Counted from the first letter of the stretch, positions 1-12,133 are shown. The stretch is DNA of 64,000 nt from Tridacna crocea (GCA_943736015.1 OX031065.1:20908427-20972426), one strand, 5' to 3'. Program-made: numbers and translations. The notes: generated from the sequence alone by a model not told the origin.

Positions 1-358
1 GATGCACAGGTAACAGTTTTTTTTTTTTAAATTAAATAATGCGAGATAATCGAAGACGTAAATGCTGACTAGAGGAACATAATGGAAACCAAAGCCCCCA
101 ACAACAACATTACTAACCTACTAAAGACTTGTGCAGACATTTGAACCAGACTGAGTTTGTCCTTTGCAAATGCTTAAATGTAGACAGGAAACAAATTTAA
201 CAACAATTCTTTAGAACATTCTTGGTCTAAAAGTAGAATTCAAAAGAAACACAACTTCCGATTGGCTAAACCATTTGTTATGGCCCGTCAGAAGATGTGG
301 TACTTTCAAATTAAAAAAAAAAATCATGAAAAACAAACAGAAAATCTCGACAACTTAC

Positions 359-766
359 CTCTGTTTACATTCAACATATTTTCAGCCTCTCTAAAGGCTG
401 TGGCAGTGCAGGTAGACTGTCCCATATAGCCCAGGCTTTTTATCGTTTGTTGAATTTGGGCCGTATTTGCCTTATCGTCAAAGTCAAACACTTGTTTTAC
501 AGCGGAGGAATACTCTATCAAAGCCGCTCTCTGGATATTTCTTTGCCTTTCGAACGGGTCGTTGACTGGACAAAGCAGGCCAAGAAGTCGGGCAGTCTGA
601 TCTTTAACAATTTTAAAATTAGCTGTTCCAATGCTACCTGACGAGTCGATGATGACCAATAAATCACGCTTCATACCGACGGTTCTCCCGTTTTTCATGA
701 CGCCCTGTCTTTTTAAGAAATGAGTTTTCAGTCCCTCGGCTGCTGCTTTGATTTTTGGTGGTCTCT
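359..766 (-). CDS. Exon 2: N-terminal half of vWA domain
   Basis: The acceptor TTACACAG precedes position 766 and the phase-1 join gives Glu-Arg-Pro-Pro. The MIDAS sequence DSSGSIG is followed by a typical vWA helix. The exon ends at 359 with AGAG|GTAAGTTG, phase 1. The rest of the vWA domain, including the MIDAS threonine and aspartate loops, lies outside the window. Confidence 0.85.
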
Positions 767-3700
767 CTGTGTAAGAAGGTGAAAAAAAAAACCAAACTAT
801 TTTTCTGTTATCGGCATAGATCTACTTCATCTATAAAAATGACGGCGTTTTGGAAAAGCGGGGTATAATTTCTTACTAAACGACAAAAATTTGGACTGTA
901 CCAAATTCGAAACACTGATCTGCAGACAACAAATTAAATTTTGTTGACATGATGATTTCTGGCTTTGATAGGGTAGAAAATATTGTGGGAAAAGGAGAAA
1001 ATGCTGGTTGCCAGCATATTCTCCTTTCCCCCAATCTTTTCTATAGGCTTCTTTCTCAGGATCGTTAAAAGTCGGGATTGTGTGGTAAAAAAGCACCAAG
1101 CAAGTCATCGCAAAGGCTAACAGATGGATCTAGATCTATATAATCGTTGTATCTAATAATCGATTCTAACATGAGACACGAATTCGGCTCTTTAAACCCA
1201 GTGCAAGGAAAGCGTGATAAAATCTGTGACAATCCATGTAGAGAGTAGACTCTACGTCATTCTATATCAAGTGACGCCATTCAATGAGTGAGTTATTCAA
1301 TGGAACATAATCTTCATCCGCGTGTTTACTCCAAGTTTGAACTTGTTTTCCTTTCATTAAGAATTGGCCATGTTAGAATCGAAATAATCTTCTTTCTATC
1401 GTAGTTTATAGTTCAATAAACCATGCTGTGAGTTATGAGGCGCAATGAATAAACTACTCGGGCTATCGCCCTCGTGGATTATCTATTGTGTCTCATAACT
1501 CACAACTGTGGTTTACTGAACGATATACCACGATAGAAAGAGGATTATTTCTTAAATCATACATGACGTAGAATGGTCATTTGACATGCATGTATATAAT
1601 AATTTAAAAATGGCGAAAAGTTCCCACCAATGTCAGCCTGAACGGATGATGTATTTATTAAATATCTAATTATAATATTGACATCGTCCTATTTGGCGAC
1701 AATAATCTCTCCCTTATTAGTGAAAATGAAAAAAAAAATCTTAAATGCAATTCATGCTTTCATGGAGAATAGCGGTGGATTCGCTTGAGTTTCAAGTTGA
1801 TAAATACTAGAGTATGGTACCTCTTTTTTGATACCGTACTGCCGCGGACACACGTGTATACACATGAAGTCTATAAAAGTTAATTTTACATTTCCCCCCT
1901 TAACTCTGTACAACCTGCGATCATCAGTCCCTTTTTCATTCCTCAATTTTGCACAGTCGTTCTCTCAATCTTTCACCATCAGTTCATTATTTTGGTGTTT
2001 ATATTCAATTTATTTTTGTTTACTGTAATTGTTATACAACGTGACTTTCTTTAGGGAGAGGAACTAGATCTATATTAAGCTTCGATCGCTCTCGTTTCGA
2101 TCCTTTTCGCAATGTGTTGTTGTGAATGATTGGTACATGTCATTATATCGAACAAAATATGTATAACTCATTACCAAACGACAAAATTTTAAGCTTGTCC
2201 AAATCGAAAGCATTTGCAGACGACAAAAATAAAGTGACTGAAAATCTGAAATTTGCTTTGTGAAGGATAGAAAACATTGCGGGAAAAGGAGAAAATGCTG
2301 GTTACCAGCATTTTCTCCTTTTCCCACAATGTTTTCTGAAGGCTTCTTTCATAGGGTCGTCAAAAGTAGGGATTGTGTGGTAAGGAGTTAAACTAGCCTG
2401 AACGGACTGCACACGCTCACATTAGTCGATAAAAAATGCACATCATAACAAATCTGCACTATCCTATGAGGATATACTCCCACTCCCCCTCAAAAAACCC
2501 TTTGAAATAATAGCATTTTAGTTTCTTTCGATTAAAAAACATTCATCTCAGTTATTTAGCAGAACAAAGGTTAAACATAAATATATTTCTATCGACAGCT
2601 TGAAATACAATCAACTGGAACTAAAAAAAGAATTTTGTATGACTTCAGTCACTGTCTTATAGGCTTGATCCACATTGTTTGTAAAAGGTCAGTGAGTCTC
2701 GCTTACAGTGTAAATGGTATGAACTTTGAGGGATGAAAGTCCACCTTCTTTTCTGTGTTTTTAAACAAGCAGATGTTTTGTTCTGCATAACTTGTTTTCT
2801 ATTGCAGATTAACCCTTTACCAAAGGTAAAAAAAAATGGATCGGTCCAATTTGAAAGCATTTGCAGACGACAAAATACACGTATCTCAAAAATTGAAATC
2901 TGTATTGAGAATAGTGGAACGTTGTGGGAAAAGGAGAAAATGCTGGTTACCAGCATTTTCTCCTTTTCCCACAATGTTTTCAAAAGGCTTCTTTCTCAGG
3001 GTCGTAAAAAAGAGGGATTATGTGGTAAATAAAGAGTTAAAATCTTTTTTTTTTTCAGAAAGTGCTGACTTACATCGATATGTTGATTTCATATATCGAT
3101 CCCAGCCAACACAATCTACTAGCCTTGTAATTTAGGCATTACAATCATCTAAACGGTTTTTCATATATCACTCCAAACGTCATCCTCGGATACCCCGGAG
3201 TCTCCCTATTTGCTACGCTATAACGACCCCTGGGACAATTGACTAATAAAACTTTGAATCAGCCGCCGAAAATCGATACGAAACGTCATACCGTACAGTC
3301 CACTCGCCCATCGCAAAATGATGATGGAACCAATGAAAAGCCAGCATTCGGCCAGCGGTAAATCGAGGGAAATTCAATTAATTGTCCCAGGGGTCGATGT
3401 AGCGTAGCAAATAGGGAGACCTCGGGGTATCCGAGGATGTCCAAACGTACACTATTGGCCATTAGGCCAGTCAACCTAGCCGAAAAAAGCACCAAACTTG
3501 GAACTAATTGCAAAAGAAATGATTTTGTCATTTTTGTTTCATGTGATACCTCGGTAATCTCAAGAAAAAAGTTGCAGGCTGAACTATGAGGGGAAGTTAC
3601 CAAAAAATGTCTTCGAATAGGTCCACCATAAATTTCCCATCATCGTCTAGTTTTTCAACAAAATGCCATTTTATGCAAATTACTCGATGGAAAATGATGT

Positions 3701-6700
3701 CTTGCTACCTAATTTGTGAAATTGGTATTGCGGGACAGATTGTAATGTCAATATCGTTTGTTTTCAGATTAAAACAAGAAAATAAATAGAAGTTGATTGT
3801 TGCAAAACCGTATAAATTTACCCCACCCACTTAGCCTATGATGCATTTTTCATTTTTTTTGTAAATTAATGAATTGCAACACATTGAATACATATGATAC
3901 ATATATCTGTTTGAAATAAACCTGTATATGGCAAAACATCATTATCATGTGCGTATATAATGCAAAATGCAGATCCACAGTACAGGGAGTGGTAACTATA
4001 AACAGATCTATAGTAAATAGTACATGTATCCGAATCTTTGTCATAGCCCAAAAACATTAAAATTTTGCCTTTTGATATAAATTATTACAAAGGAACAATC
4101 AAATTTAGAAGCAGTACAGTTGCCAATATTGCAACATTTCCCTTTTTAATTTCACTTTTTAACCCTTTATTAACAATCCCATGTTTTACTTTGTCTGACA
4201 AACATGCATTTTGAAAAGTTTTGAGAAATTTTAGGCGAAAGTGGATCAAGACGAGCAAGTTCTCTTATATCCAAAGTATTTTCTTCAATAAAAACCTGCA
4301 TTATCTCCTGCTAGATGGCATTCTACAAATACTCATCTATCTAATTTGGGCATCCTGGGTACAGAGCCGGACTACTTTTCTGCGCGACAACTGTTACTTT
4401 GAATTTCAAAATGAAGTAAATCTTTACTTAGTAAAACGCTACCTGGTGCCATTCATTCAGGTATGCTCAGCAGTTTATATAAACCTGGAGCTAAAACAGG
4501 CCTGATTTTTCCTCAAACGTATTGATAGAAGCCATTTTCTCCATTGCTTCTTCATAGTGCATATTACTGCAATCTCCCCAATATCGGGGGAGAGTGATGC
4601 GCCATATAAGACAGATCGAATCTTTGAAGAATATGACATGCGCAGAAAACGTGAAAACCTGTATAAACGTGTCACGTGTAATTTTTCATCTGGAGGAACT
4701 TTAGATTTAGCAGTGTAAACAATTTCGGCGTCTTTAGTCTGGAACAAAGTTTGGAAGCAAAACTTTTAGCAGCTTCATTTCAAGTACAACACTGTCAATA
4801 TTTAAATCGAAATCAAGCTCTGAAAACCCTGATAACCAGCATTTCCTCTCCTAGACATTGGATTCTGTCCTTTCACTCACAAACTCCGACATTTGAGACA
4901 CATTTAATTTGTGGAGTACAAGTGCTTAGCAGTTGAACAAATCTAATTTTCTCATCCTGGGTAAAGGGTTAAATTAGTACTTGTCACTATTGAATTTTAA
5001 TCTTTCTCTTTCGTCCCCATTGTACTTTGGAGTTTCTACAGCATTCAACAGTTGTATACACTGAGGAAAAGAGGGAAATTGCCAGTTCCCATCCCCCCCC
5101 CCACCACCACCACCATTTCATATAGTTATCATTCTTACAAAGTCTGTTCTTTTTTTCATCTGGATATTCCTTCAAGTTTAGTCCACTATATTACCAGGGA
5201 GTGGCTTTACAAATACAAAGAAACTAATCATAATCACATGATTAACATGGCATATATGAACACATTTTGCATTTATAAAACCTTGCCTGCTTCGCCTCAC
5301 TTACAACACTGTGAGGCTGTTCAGTGATCTAGAATGCAGTTCAGTTCGCCCAGATATGCTATGCAAAGTTAGAGGGATTGTTGGGGTTTAGCGCTGTTAT
5401 ACACAGATTATTTTCGAGTCATCCCCGACATGCTCACTAAGTGCCATATCAATGGATAATGCACCCTATAAATATATTTATGTTAAGGGTGCTTTGTTAC
5501 TTATTATACTCTGTCGAGTGTATGTTGCGCACGGGCGCGTCTCATTGTAGTATAAGTAGAGAGCGCACCTCTATTCTGGTCATTCGACGGCTAGACTACA
5601 CACTGTTTGCGACTGCGTATATTCCGCCCGCAGACCCACCCGTTTTCTTTTTTGGAGGGGAATTATTTCATTATTGCATACATTTCTGTATTGCTTTTTA
5701 TGTATTTAAGAGGTTGATATATGTTGAAAAATACGATTACAATGCGTAGTCTAGGCCGCTACTCCTATTTCGACTTCTGTTGTTTATTATTCCATAATAA
5801 GTTCATGCAATGGAACATAAATGTTTTATATTTGTCTGAGTGGAACGAAAGAAAATATAAAACAATTTAATGTAGTTCTGGTAAAAAAAAGTTTCATGTG
5901 AAAACAGCTGTACACGCAGCAGTACCACCATATATATTGTTTTTTTTTTTATATTTAATGAATATTTGGTTTAAAAAAACATTTTAGAGGCTTGTAGACG
6001 CTTGTAGACACTTGTAGACGCTTGTATACACTTGTAGACGCTTGTAGACACTTGTAGACGCTTTTTAGGGAGACCGTATATTGTATGCTTGTCTAAAGTT
6101 TGACCTAAAAAAAAACCACATCGCCAAACTTCTTTGATGAGGGCATTGTGTTTTTGATTAATTGGCTTACGCCTGCCCATAAATGAACTGATCAACTATC
6201 CTTATGGTCATGCTCGATAATACAAGCAGCACTAACATGTTCATTCTTCCAACACCAAACTATAGTGCTACGACCCGCTGGCCTCTAGTGTAGATAATGG
6301 AATCCTATACTCATTTGAGAACAGAAAACAGTTCATTTTAAGCCTGTATAAATGGGTGTGTCTGTTTGGCCATGGTAATCTTTTCTCCTCCGTTCCATAA
6401 ATAACACTGCTTTGCATGGACGCCAAGCAAAGCCTTGTGCAGCAATAATTCACTTAAGGGTTACCTCCCTAACCCATGGTAAACATAGAAGTTTTCATAA
6501 AGGCTATTCGGCCATTCTAGGCAGCATCCGCATCTTATTATGAGAGTTAAGGACTGGAGACTCATTAACTCATCGGTATACATCATGTAATATTGATTGT
6601 TTTCGTAAAGGCTTTTCGGCCCATTTCGGCAGCTTCTGTCTTTTAATATGAGAGTTAGGGGCCGTAGACCTTATAAATCAGTGCTCTTCTTGGGGAAATA

Positions 6701-9478
6701 GAGAACATCCCATAGCAAGGACTAACTTCACAATTTTGTTAATGAAACAAAGCTGGCAAGTTTTGATAAATTCAAGGACTTTTTGATTTTTGGAGAACTT
6801 TTCTTTTTGTATCGTATTCTATTTAAAAGGCTTTAGCAAGGTATCGAAAATATATGTATCTCTGCATGTAATACCACTTAATTACATAAAGGGAAAAATT
6901 ATTCAAAACTTGTTATTTTTGGGCTAATTCTTATAAATGACAACCAGTATTGTTTTAAATGTATTGCGTTTATACAGTAGAGCAACAAATTATATATCTT
7001 CAAGTCATAACACTTTCAGAAACTTTTCAAAAAGTACCAATCAATAGATTAATCAAAACATACATAAGCTTTTAAATTGGTAAGGTCAATTGTTCTTTTT
7101 CTCAAGGTATAGATCTGCTTTTTCATTGGCAGAATTTTACTGAATTTATTTTGATAAAATAAGTCAATATTTTGCTTTATTGTCATATTTTAGCGTATCT
7201 TTTGCTCCCATTTTTAGGCTGCAAAATCTTATAGTATTCATTCATTGGTTCTCCCAGTTGTAATTGATTCACCAGTAAATTATTCTTTTGGACACATCAG
7301 TCATTTTCTCAAAGGGAAAACACTGCATTTGTCGTAAAAATAACCTTATAATCTAAATCTGTTGATTATCGTAAGTTGTGTAAATGTAATATCTTATTTT
7401 TTGTTTCAGGTTCACAAGGGATGCTCAAAGATTAATATTATAATTTTGTTAAAAAAAAGCATGCTTTTGTTCTACAAGTATATAAGTCTAAACAGCTCTC
7501 ATTACTAATGTAAGACCATCTGTGTTTCATTGCTGAAGGGTTGGATTTTTAATCAAGGGGACCTTGAAAGAAATTCTACTAGCGTCATTGGTCGTATTTG
7601 CCAGTTAATTCCTATTTTGAAGACATCAGCAATTTTTCTAAAAGAGGAAAACGCTACATTTGTGATAAAAATCTCCTTATAATCTAAATCTGTTGATTAT
7701 CATAAGTTGTGTACATGTAGCATCTTCTTTTGTGTTTCACGGTCACAGGGAATGCTTAAAGATAAACATTATAATTCTGTTAAGAAAACAAGCATGCTTT
7801 CGCACTACAAGTATAGTAGGACTAAACAGCTTTCAGCACTTACGCAAGATCACCTGTTTCATTGCTGAAGGGTTGGATTTTTAATCAAAGCGACCTTGAA
7901 TTAAATCCTACTAGCATCATTGGTCATGTGCAAGTATCTTTTTGATAGGGAGTTTAGCACTTTGAAACCAATGGACTATATGATTAAGTAAAGTTTGCTG
8001 TCATATCCATCGATCAAACATTGGTGAAAACCAGTAAAGCCTGCTAAATCATCAAACACTGAATAAAAGTTTTAACGTGCTTCAACTTTTGTTGTAAAAT
8101 CGATATGAATTAGACTACCATTCATCTTGTTGTTATGAATGCTCAACTACTTGGGTTTGAAATTAATTAGTTCATTCAATCTATTTTCAGCTTAAATATT
8201 ATTTATCTATTTGAATGAGACAATTCAAGTACAAATAAACTGAACAGAATGTTTGAATACAATACATTTAAAAAGAAAACATAAAATATATATATTTATA
8301 GTAATAGTAATTACACACTAAAAGAAATAATTTCGGGAAATCGATAACGATGCGATGAAATTCAGGCACTAAAGCGCTACCGTACTTTATTTGCAACCAT
8401 CGCTTGTAGTGACGTCATCAAATTTCATCAACATCTTTAGGTTTCTTTCACACTTGGTACCGACACAAAAGATGGCTCGGAAAATCATTCTGTTATCTTA
8501 TTTATGACATTTTGGCGATCTATGAAGCTGATGTACAATTTTGTAAACAAATGAAGTGGGTATTACATGATCTGACACTCGTCAGTTGATCATCGACGAT
8601 TTTGAAATAGTGGACCTAAAAATTGAAGTCGATTTTCGAATTTAAACATCAGTCTGTTATAACAGATACCAGTGAGTGAGAGATAAATACCTTTAAAGTC
8701 ATGGTACAAGTTTCGTTCATACATCGGTAGATTAAATTTCTTAGTCAAAGTACGTTTTGCTGGTCATCCTCCTCTGTGTTTACATTTAACTCACAGAATG
8801 GCGCGTGATAACTGTGACGTTAGTTGCATAGTATTGAATACGGCGGCTATTCGGGCCATCGTCGAGCACGTATATTTTTACCGAAATTTGCAATTTTAAA
8901 TTACAAATAACTTTTTTCGGGCAATGAATTTTCAGTGCAACTTTTTTCTTATGATTATTACGTTCGTTTTCTTTCGTGGAATGTAAAAATAAAAACTTTT
9001 GCAATTAGTTCCAACCCATCTGCTAGTTTGACTGGACTACATGTAATTTAGTATTAACAATCTTCTAAACGCTTTAATTGTATTTTGTCACTTTCTGCGT
9101 GTATATTTCATGTTATTGTACAATGGGCCGATGGCCTTGGTATTGAATAAAGTATTGCATTGTATTGTATTGATTCAGGCCTATAGATCTATGACCATCA
9201 GTCAAAAGAGATCGAACTCACATAATATTCCACTGCGAGAGTCAATTTAGATATTATTGCTTACCTGTCTCTTCTAAATGTGGGCATATCTTTCCATTCC
9301 CAGTCTTGTGCGCCAAAATGGCCCTTTCTCGAGTCCTGACCGTTAATCCCTTCTTGGAGGTCCATGGCGACCAGCTTGATACTTCGCAGTCTCTGTTTTT
9401 ACGGAAAATGAAAGCGTCACACACCGACAAGAATGTCAATACAATACAGACCGTTAAAAACCGAGGTGAGAACTGCAT
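359..9478 (-). CDS. Secreted TSP1-like / von Willebrand factor A domain protein, 5' part (2 exons, incomplete)
   Basis: Two minus-strand exons (9265-9478 and 359-766) join in phase 1 to give about 207 residues; the gene continues past the left edge. The start ATG at 9478 opens a hydrophobic signal peptide (about residues 1-22). Residues 31-71 resemble a thrombospondin type-1 repeat (Cys-Glu-Val-Ser-Ser-Trp-Ser-Pro-Trp, then Asn-Gly...Cys-Pro-His-Leu-Glu-Glu-Thr), but only two of the usual six cysteines are present. Residues about 106-207 are the first half of a vWA domain: a hydrophobic strand leads into the MIDAS motif Asp112-x-Ser114-x-Ser116. Both splice junctions have good consensus (CAG|GTAAGC donor, CTTACACAG acceptor, next donor AGAG|GTAAGT). 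vWA plus TSP1 points to an extracellular matrix, adhesion or defence protein; the exact orthologue is not recognised. The intron between the exons is about 8.5 kb. Confidence 0.8.
866..1091 (+). mobile_element. TTAA-hairpin MITE, family A (diverged copy)
   Basis: The left arm (CTAAACGACAAAAATTTGG), imperfect central palindrome around 1000 and right arm ending GATTGTGTGGTAAAA match the family consensus. The terminal TTAA borders have decayed. Confidence 0.75.
1163..1556 (-). mobile_element. Palindromic MITE, family E, copy 1
   Basis: A palindrome of about 165 bp (about 1384-1549, arms reading TTCTTTCTATCGTAG and CTATCGTGGTATATCG inward, centred on a CGGGCTATCGCCCTCG stretch) plus a single-copy flank of about 220 bp. 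The whole unit recurs in the opposite orientation at about 34604-34971, which defines its limits. Confidence 0.7.
2164..2391 (+). mobile_element. TTAA-hairpin MITE, family A, full length
   Basis: It starts TAACTCATTACCAAACGAC, has the central palindrome (GAAAACATTGCGGGAAAAGG and its complement), and ends GTGTGGTAAGGAGTTAA. Length and arms match the other 225-230 bp copies. Confidence 0.85.
2809..3040 (+). mobile_element. TTAA-hairpin MITE, family A, full length
   Basis: Bounded by TTAA at 2809 and 3037. The terminal inverted repeats are TTAACCCTTTACC and GGTAAATAAAGAGTTAA, the latter with a small insertion. The central palindrome is intact around 2927-2982. Confidence 0.85.
3179..3440. mobile_element. 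MITE with long (about 60 bp) terminal inverted repeats
   Basis: The left arm (3181-3243, CATCCTCGGATACCCCGGAG...) is nearly the exact reverse complement of the right arm (3374-3440, ending GGGGTATCCGAGGATG). The interior of about 130 bp has no coding capacity. No second copy is visible here. Confidence 0.65.
5991..6060. repeat. 10-bp tandem repeat, seven units
   Basis: Seven consecutive decamers of CTTGTAGACG or CTTGTAGACA, with one TATACA variant. The final-base variants mostly alternate, suggesting a 20-bp higher-order unit. It lies in the first intron of the TSP1/vWA gene. Confidence 0.95.
7271..7935. repeat. Tandem duplication, two units with period about 331 bp
   Basis: AATCTAAATCTGTTGATTAT occurs at about 7350 and 7681, and similarity extends from about 7271 to 7600 and from about 7601 to 7935, including GAAGGGTTGGATTTTTAATC near both unit ends. 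No open frame is conserved between units. Confidence 0.85.
9115..9172 (+). repeat. (ATTGT)n-tailed retroelement 3' end fragment
   Basis: GGGCCGATGGCCTTGG is followed by AATAAAGTATTGCATTG and ATTGT repeats, the typical end of a non-LTR/SINE element. A related tail in the opposite orientation is at 10348-10400. Only the tail is identifiable. Confidence 0.45.
9265..9478 (-). CDS. Exon 1: signal peptide and degenerate TSP1 module
   Basis: The exon codes for 71 codons plus one base. The open frame extends eight codons upstream to a GTG at 9502, but ATG 9478 is preferred because it puts the hydrophobic core directly at the N terminus. The WSPW motif and CPHLEET tail are the TSP1 hallmarks. The donor is CAG|GTAAGC at 9264. 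Confidence 0.8.
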
Positions 9479-9972
9479 TCTGAATGTAGCTTCGTAATTC
9501 ACGTCTTGAATAAGCGGACAGTATGGAGAAACAAGACGTACTACGCAAGTTACGGAGTTTGATTTTCATTTACTACGTTTAAGTTATTTATACTCGAACG
9601 CTGTTGAATCATTTACGTCATTTTTTGCCACTCCTGAGGCGTAAAAAAGTCAAAACAAATCGCTCTTAACTCTTTACAAAACAATCCGGTGCTTTAACGA
9701 TCTTTAGATAGAAATCCCTTGAAAACAATGTGACTAAAAGCGTAAAATGAAGATAAACAGCATTTTCTCCCTTTCTTCACAATGCTTCCATATCCTTAAT
9801 GGATGAAAGGACTTGATTATTTGGGCAAGATTCAATTGGTTGTTGATGAGTTTTACAATAACTTTGAAAAGTAAGTCTATTCAATGTAAATTCAGGTTTA
9901 AGACTTGAATATAAATGATGATAAGGAGAAATTGCTTGACGTCAGCAAAATCACCTCGACAGATTTTATCCT

Positions 9973-10202
9973 TTAACCCTTTACTCCATAGATGCTCATT
10001 TTTACGCATTGCTTGTAGGACCCTTTGGAAAACATTGTGGCAAAAGGTGAAATTGCTCGTCACGAGCAATTTCACCTTTTGTCACAAGGTTTTCTATGCT
10101 ATCAAAAGGTGTCATATACCCATAAAAAATGGCTTCATCCTTGCTGTTTATTTAGGGTCAATTAGAGATACCATAGAAATGCCCTATGGGGTAAAGGGTT
10201 AA
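9973..10202 (+). mobile_element. TTAA-hairpin MITE, family B, copy 1
   Basis: Bounded by TTAA at 9973 and 10199, with inverted ends TTAACCCTTTACTCC and GGGGTAAAGGGTTAA. The palindrome core differs from family A: GTGAAATTGCTCGT pairs with ACGAGCAATTTCAC. A close second copy lies at 33713-33941. Confidence 0.9.
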
Positions 10203-10347
10203 AGAGTTAAATGAATAAAATTAAACCGTGAAGTCGGCTGTAAAAACGATATTGCTATTTCAAAGTTATTTTTCTTGGTGGAGGGGACTTTAAGGAACTT
10301 TGATAGGTTTTTTTTTTTTCTCCAGAAACTTCTATACGTGAAAGTAA

Positions 10348-10430
10348 TACAATACAATACAATACAATACTTTATTTGCCATACATGTACAATAAGTACA
10401 TAAGCAAAACAACATGTAAATCATACAAAA
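10348..10430 (-). repeat. (AATAC)n-headed retroelement tail, reverse orientation
   Basis: Five AATAC units are followed by TTTATTTGCCATACATGTAC. Read on the minus strand this is a 3' end with an (GTATT)n tail, similar to 9115-9172. Confidence 0.45.
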
Positions 10431-10732
10431 CACAATTTCTGATTGAATAGGCAATTTGGTTTAGTTAATCAGAAGTCGTGTTACTTTCAACTTCAGAAAC
10501 CTTGAAGAATAAGACAAAAATGTTCTCAAGAATGGTTGGTGAATACGAACCATTTTCAACCAGTGTAGATCCAAGATCAGACTACACGTTTTGTTCAGTA
10601 CGATAAATCTGCTCTGTCTACAACATGTCCCTGAGTTGCGCTTAGCAGCTTAATGCTTTGAAATGTGTTTTACTTCTCGAAGAGAGAAAAGACGTTAACA
10701 GGAAGTAATCAGTTAGATGAGAATTTATTTGA

Positions 10733-10876
10733 CATTTTCAAATTGAAATCATTTGCAGATAACAAATTTCATGAGCCAGAAGTAATGGTAATTATTTGTT
10801 AAAGAGTAGGAAACATTGTGGGAAAAGGAGAAACTGTTGATTATTTGTTTTTCCTCTTTTTCTCACAATTTCTAAG
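10733..10876 (+). mobile_element. TTAA-hairpin MITE, family A, truncated fragment
   Basis: Contains the inner left arm (AAATTGAAATCATTTGCAG) and an eroded palindrome. It abuts the intact copy beginning at 10878. Confidence 0.6.
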
Positions 10877-10877
10877 T

Positions 10878-11106
10878 TTAACTCATTACCACATGAGAAA
10901 ATTTTAGACTGGTCCAAATTGAAAGCATTTGCAGACGACAAAGTAAAGGTGAATGAAAAATTGAAATTTATTCTGGGAAGGATAGAAAACACTGTGGGAA
11001 AAGGAGAAAATGCTGGTTACCAGCATTTTCTCCTTTTCCCACAGTGTTTTCAAAAGGCTTCTTTCTCAGGGGCGTCAAAAGTAGGGATTGAGTGGTAATG
11101 GGTTAA
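10878..11106 (+). mobile_element. TTAA-hairpin MITE, family A, full length
   Basis: TTAA borders at 10878 and 11103, with TTAACTCATTACC and GGTAATGGGTTAA ends. The central palindrome (GAAAACACTGTGGGAAAAGG...) is perfectly self-complementary around one central base. At 229 bp it is a good reference copy. Confidence 0.92.
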
Positions 11107-11694
11107 GTAGGATGTAGGCCTATATCAATTACGATATTTAACCCCTGGGCTGCTAAACGCGACTCTAGGACCTCTTGCGGGCAGCATAGAACAAGATCGG
11201 TATTTTTTCACATGATGTTTTCAAATGCCGTCTTCCTCGGGATCGTTATATTTGGACATTGTATGTTATAAGGTAAATACATATGTGCATTACGACGCAT
11301 GAAATCCGAATGAGATAGAAGACACAAAACATTAGATACTTAATTGTCATAAGTTGTCCAATCCCTGCTAATTACATCCTTGATTGTGATTGAAAACAAC
11401 ATTCGTTGTCCGGGAAGTTTCGGGTAACCAAGAAACAAATCCGGTTTGTGTAGGGCCCTTAAAAACAAAAGATACAGGACTGTCGCTTTCTTTATTGTAT
11501 TTTTTTCTTTGTATTTCTACGCAATTTTGTGCGTCATAAGCAGATAACTTGTTCAACGTTTGCGTTGGCAAATGAAGAATAAGCAAAAAAAGAAAGAGAT
11601 TTTTTTTGTTTTTTGTTTACAGAGCTGCGTTGTCCAGTATCGTCATAACCTAAAGTAAAGAACGAGAGGTCAACACTGCCCGAGCAAACTCTTA

Positions 11695-11830
11695 ACCACT
11701 AGGCTGCGAAGTCCGACTCACTGACTTTTTGCGGACGGCGTAGATCAAGATCAGACTGCACGGAACGTGCAGTCTGATCTTGGATCTAAGCTGTCCGATG
11801 AGGAGATACTATTCCCCCAAACATACCTTT
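11695..11830. repeat. Dispersed palindromic repeat (GATCAGACTGCAC hairpin), family G
   Basis: A perfect stem of AAGATCAGACTGCAC and GTGCAGTCTGATCTT, preceded by TTTGCGGACGGCGTAGATC and followed by CTGTCCGATGAGG. Related copies lie near 61560-61660 and 61955-62040, with fragments near 34260-34340, 36830-36910 and 40650-40750. Confidence 0.75.
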
Positions 11831-11907
11831 GAAATATCAATGTTTGGGTTTTTACTCTCGAATTAAAATTTCGTTTTAGTTATTTAGCAGGATAAGGGGC
11901 AAGTTTA

Positions 11908-12133
11908 TTAACTCAGTACCAAACGACAATATTTTAGGTTTGTCTAAATCGAAAGCATTTGCAGGCGACAAAATAAAAGTGACTGAAAATTTGAAATTTG
12001 TTTTGTGAAGGGTAGAAAACATTGTGGGAAAAGGAGAAAATGCTGGTAACCAGCATTTTCTCTTTTTTCCCACAATGTTTTCTAAAGGCTTCTCAGGGGC
12101 GTCAAAAGTAGGAATTGTGTGGTAATGGGTTAA
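11908..12133 (+). mobile_element. TTAA-hairpin MITE, family A, full length
   Basis: TTAA borders at 11908 and 12130, standard left arm (CCAAACGACAATATTTTAGG) and right arm (GGCGTCAAAAGTAGG), and intact palindrome around 12048. Confidence 0.9.

Larger units (their letters stand above)
767..9264 (-). other. First intron of the TSP1/vWA gene, repeat-rich
   Basis: About 8.5 kb with no convincing exon on either strand. It holds several MITEs (866-1091, 1163-1556, 2164-2391, 2809-3040, 3179-3440), a C/CAC-rich simple stretch near 5092-5116, a 10-bp satellite (5991-6060), a diverged direct duplication of about 108 bp (6491 and 6599) and the 331-bp tandem duplication (7271-7935). The remainder is AT-rich with nothing recognised. 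A CRE-like TGACGTCA occurs near 8411, with no support for function. Confidence 0.6.

Noticed and set aside
5991-6060. Regular spaced repeats resembling a CRISPR array
   Set aside because: Units are contiguous decamers without spacers, and the genome is animal.
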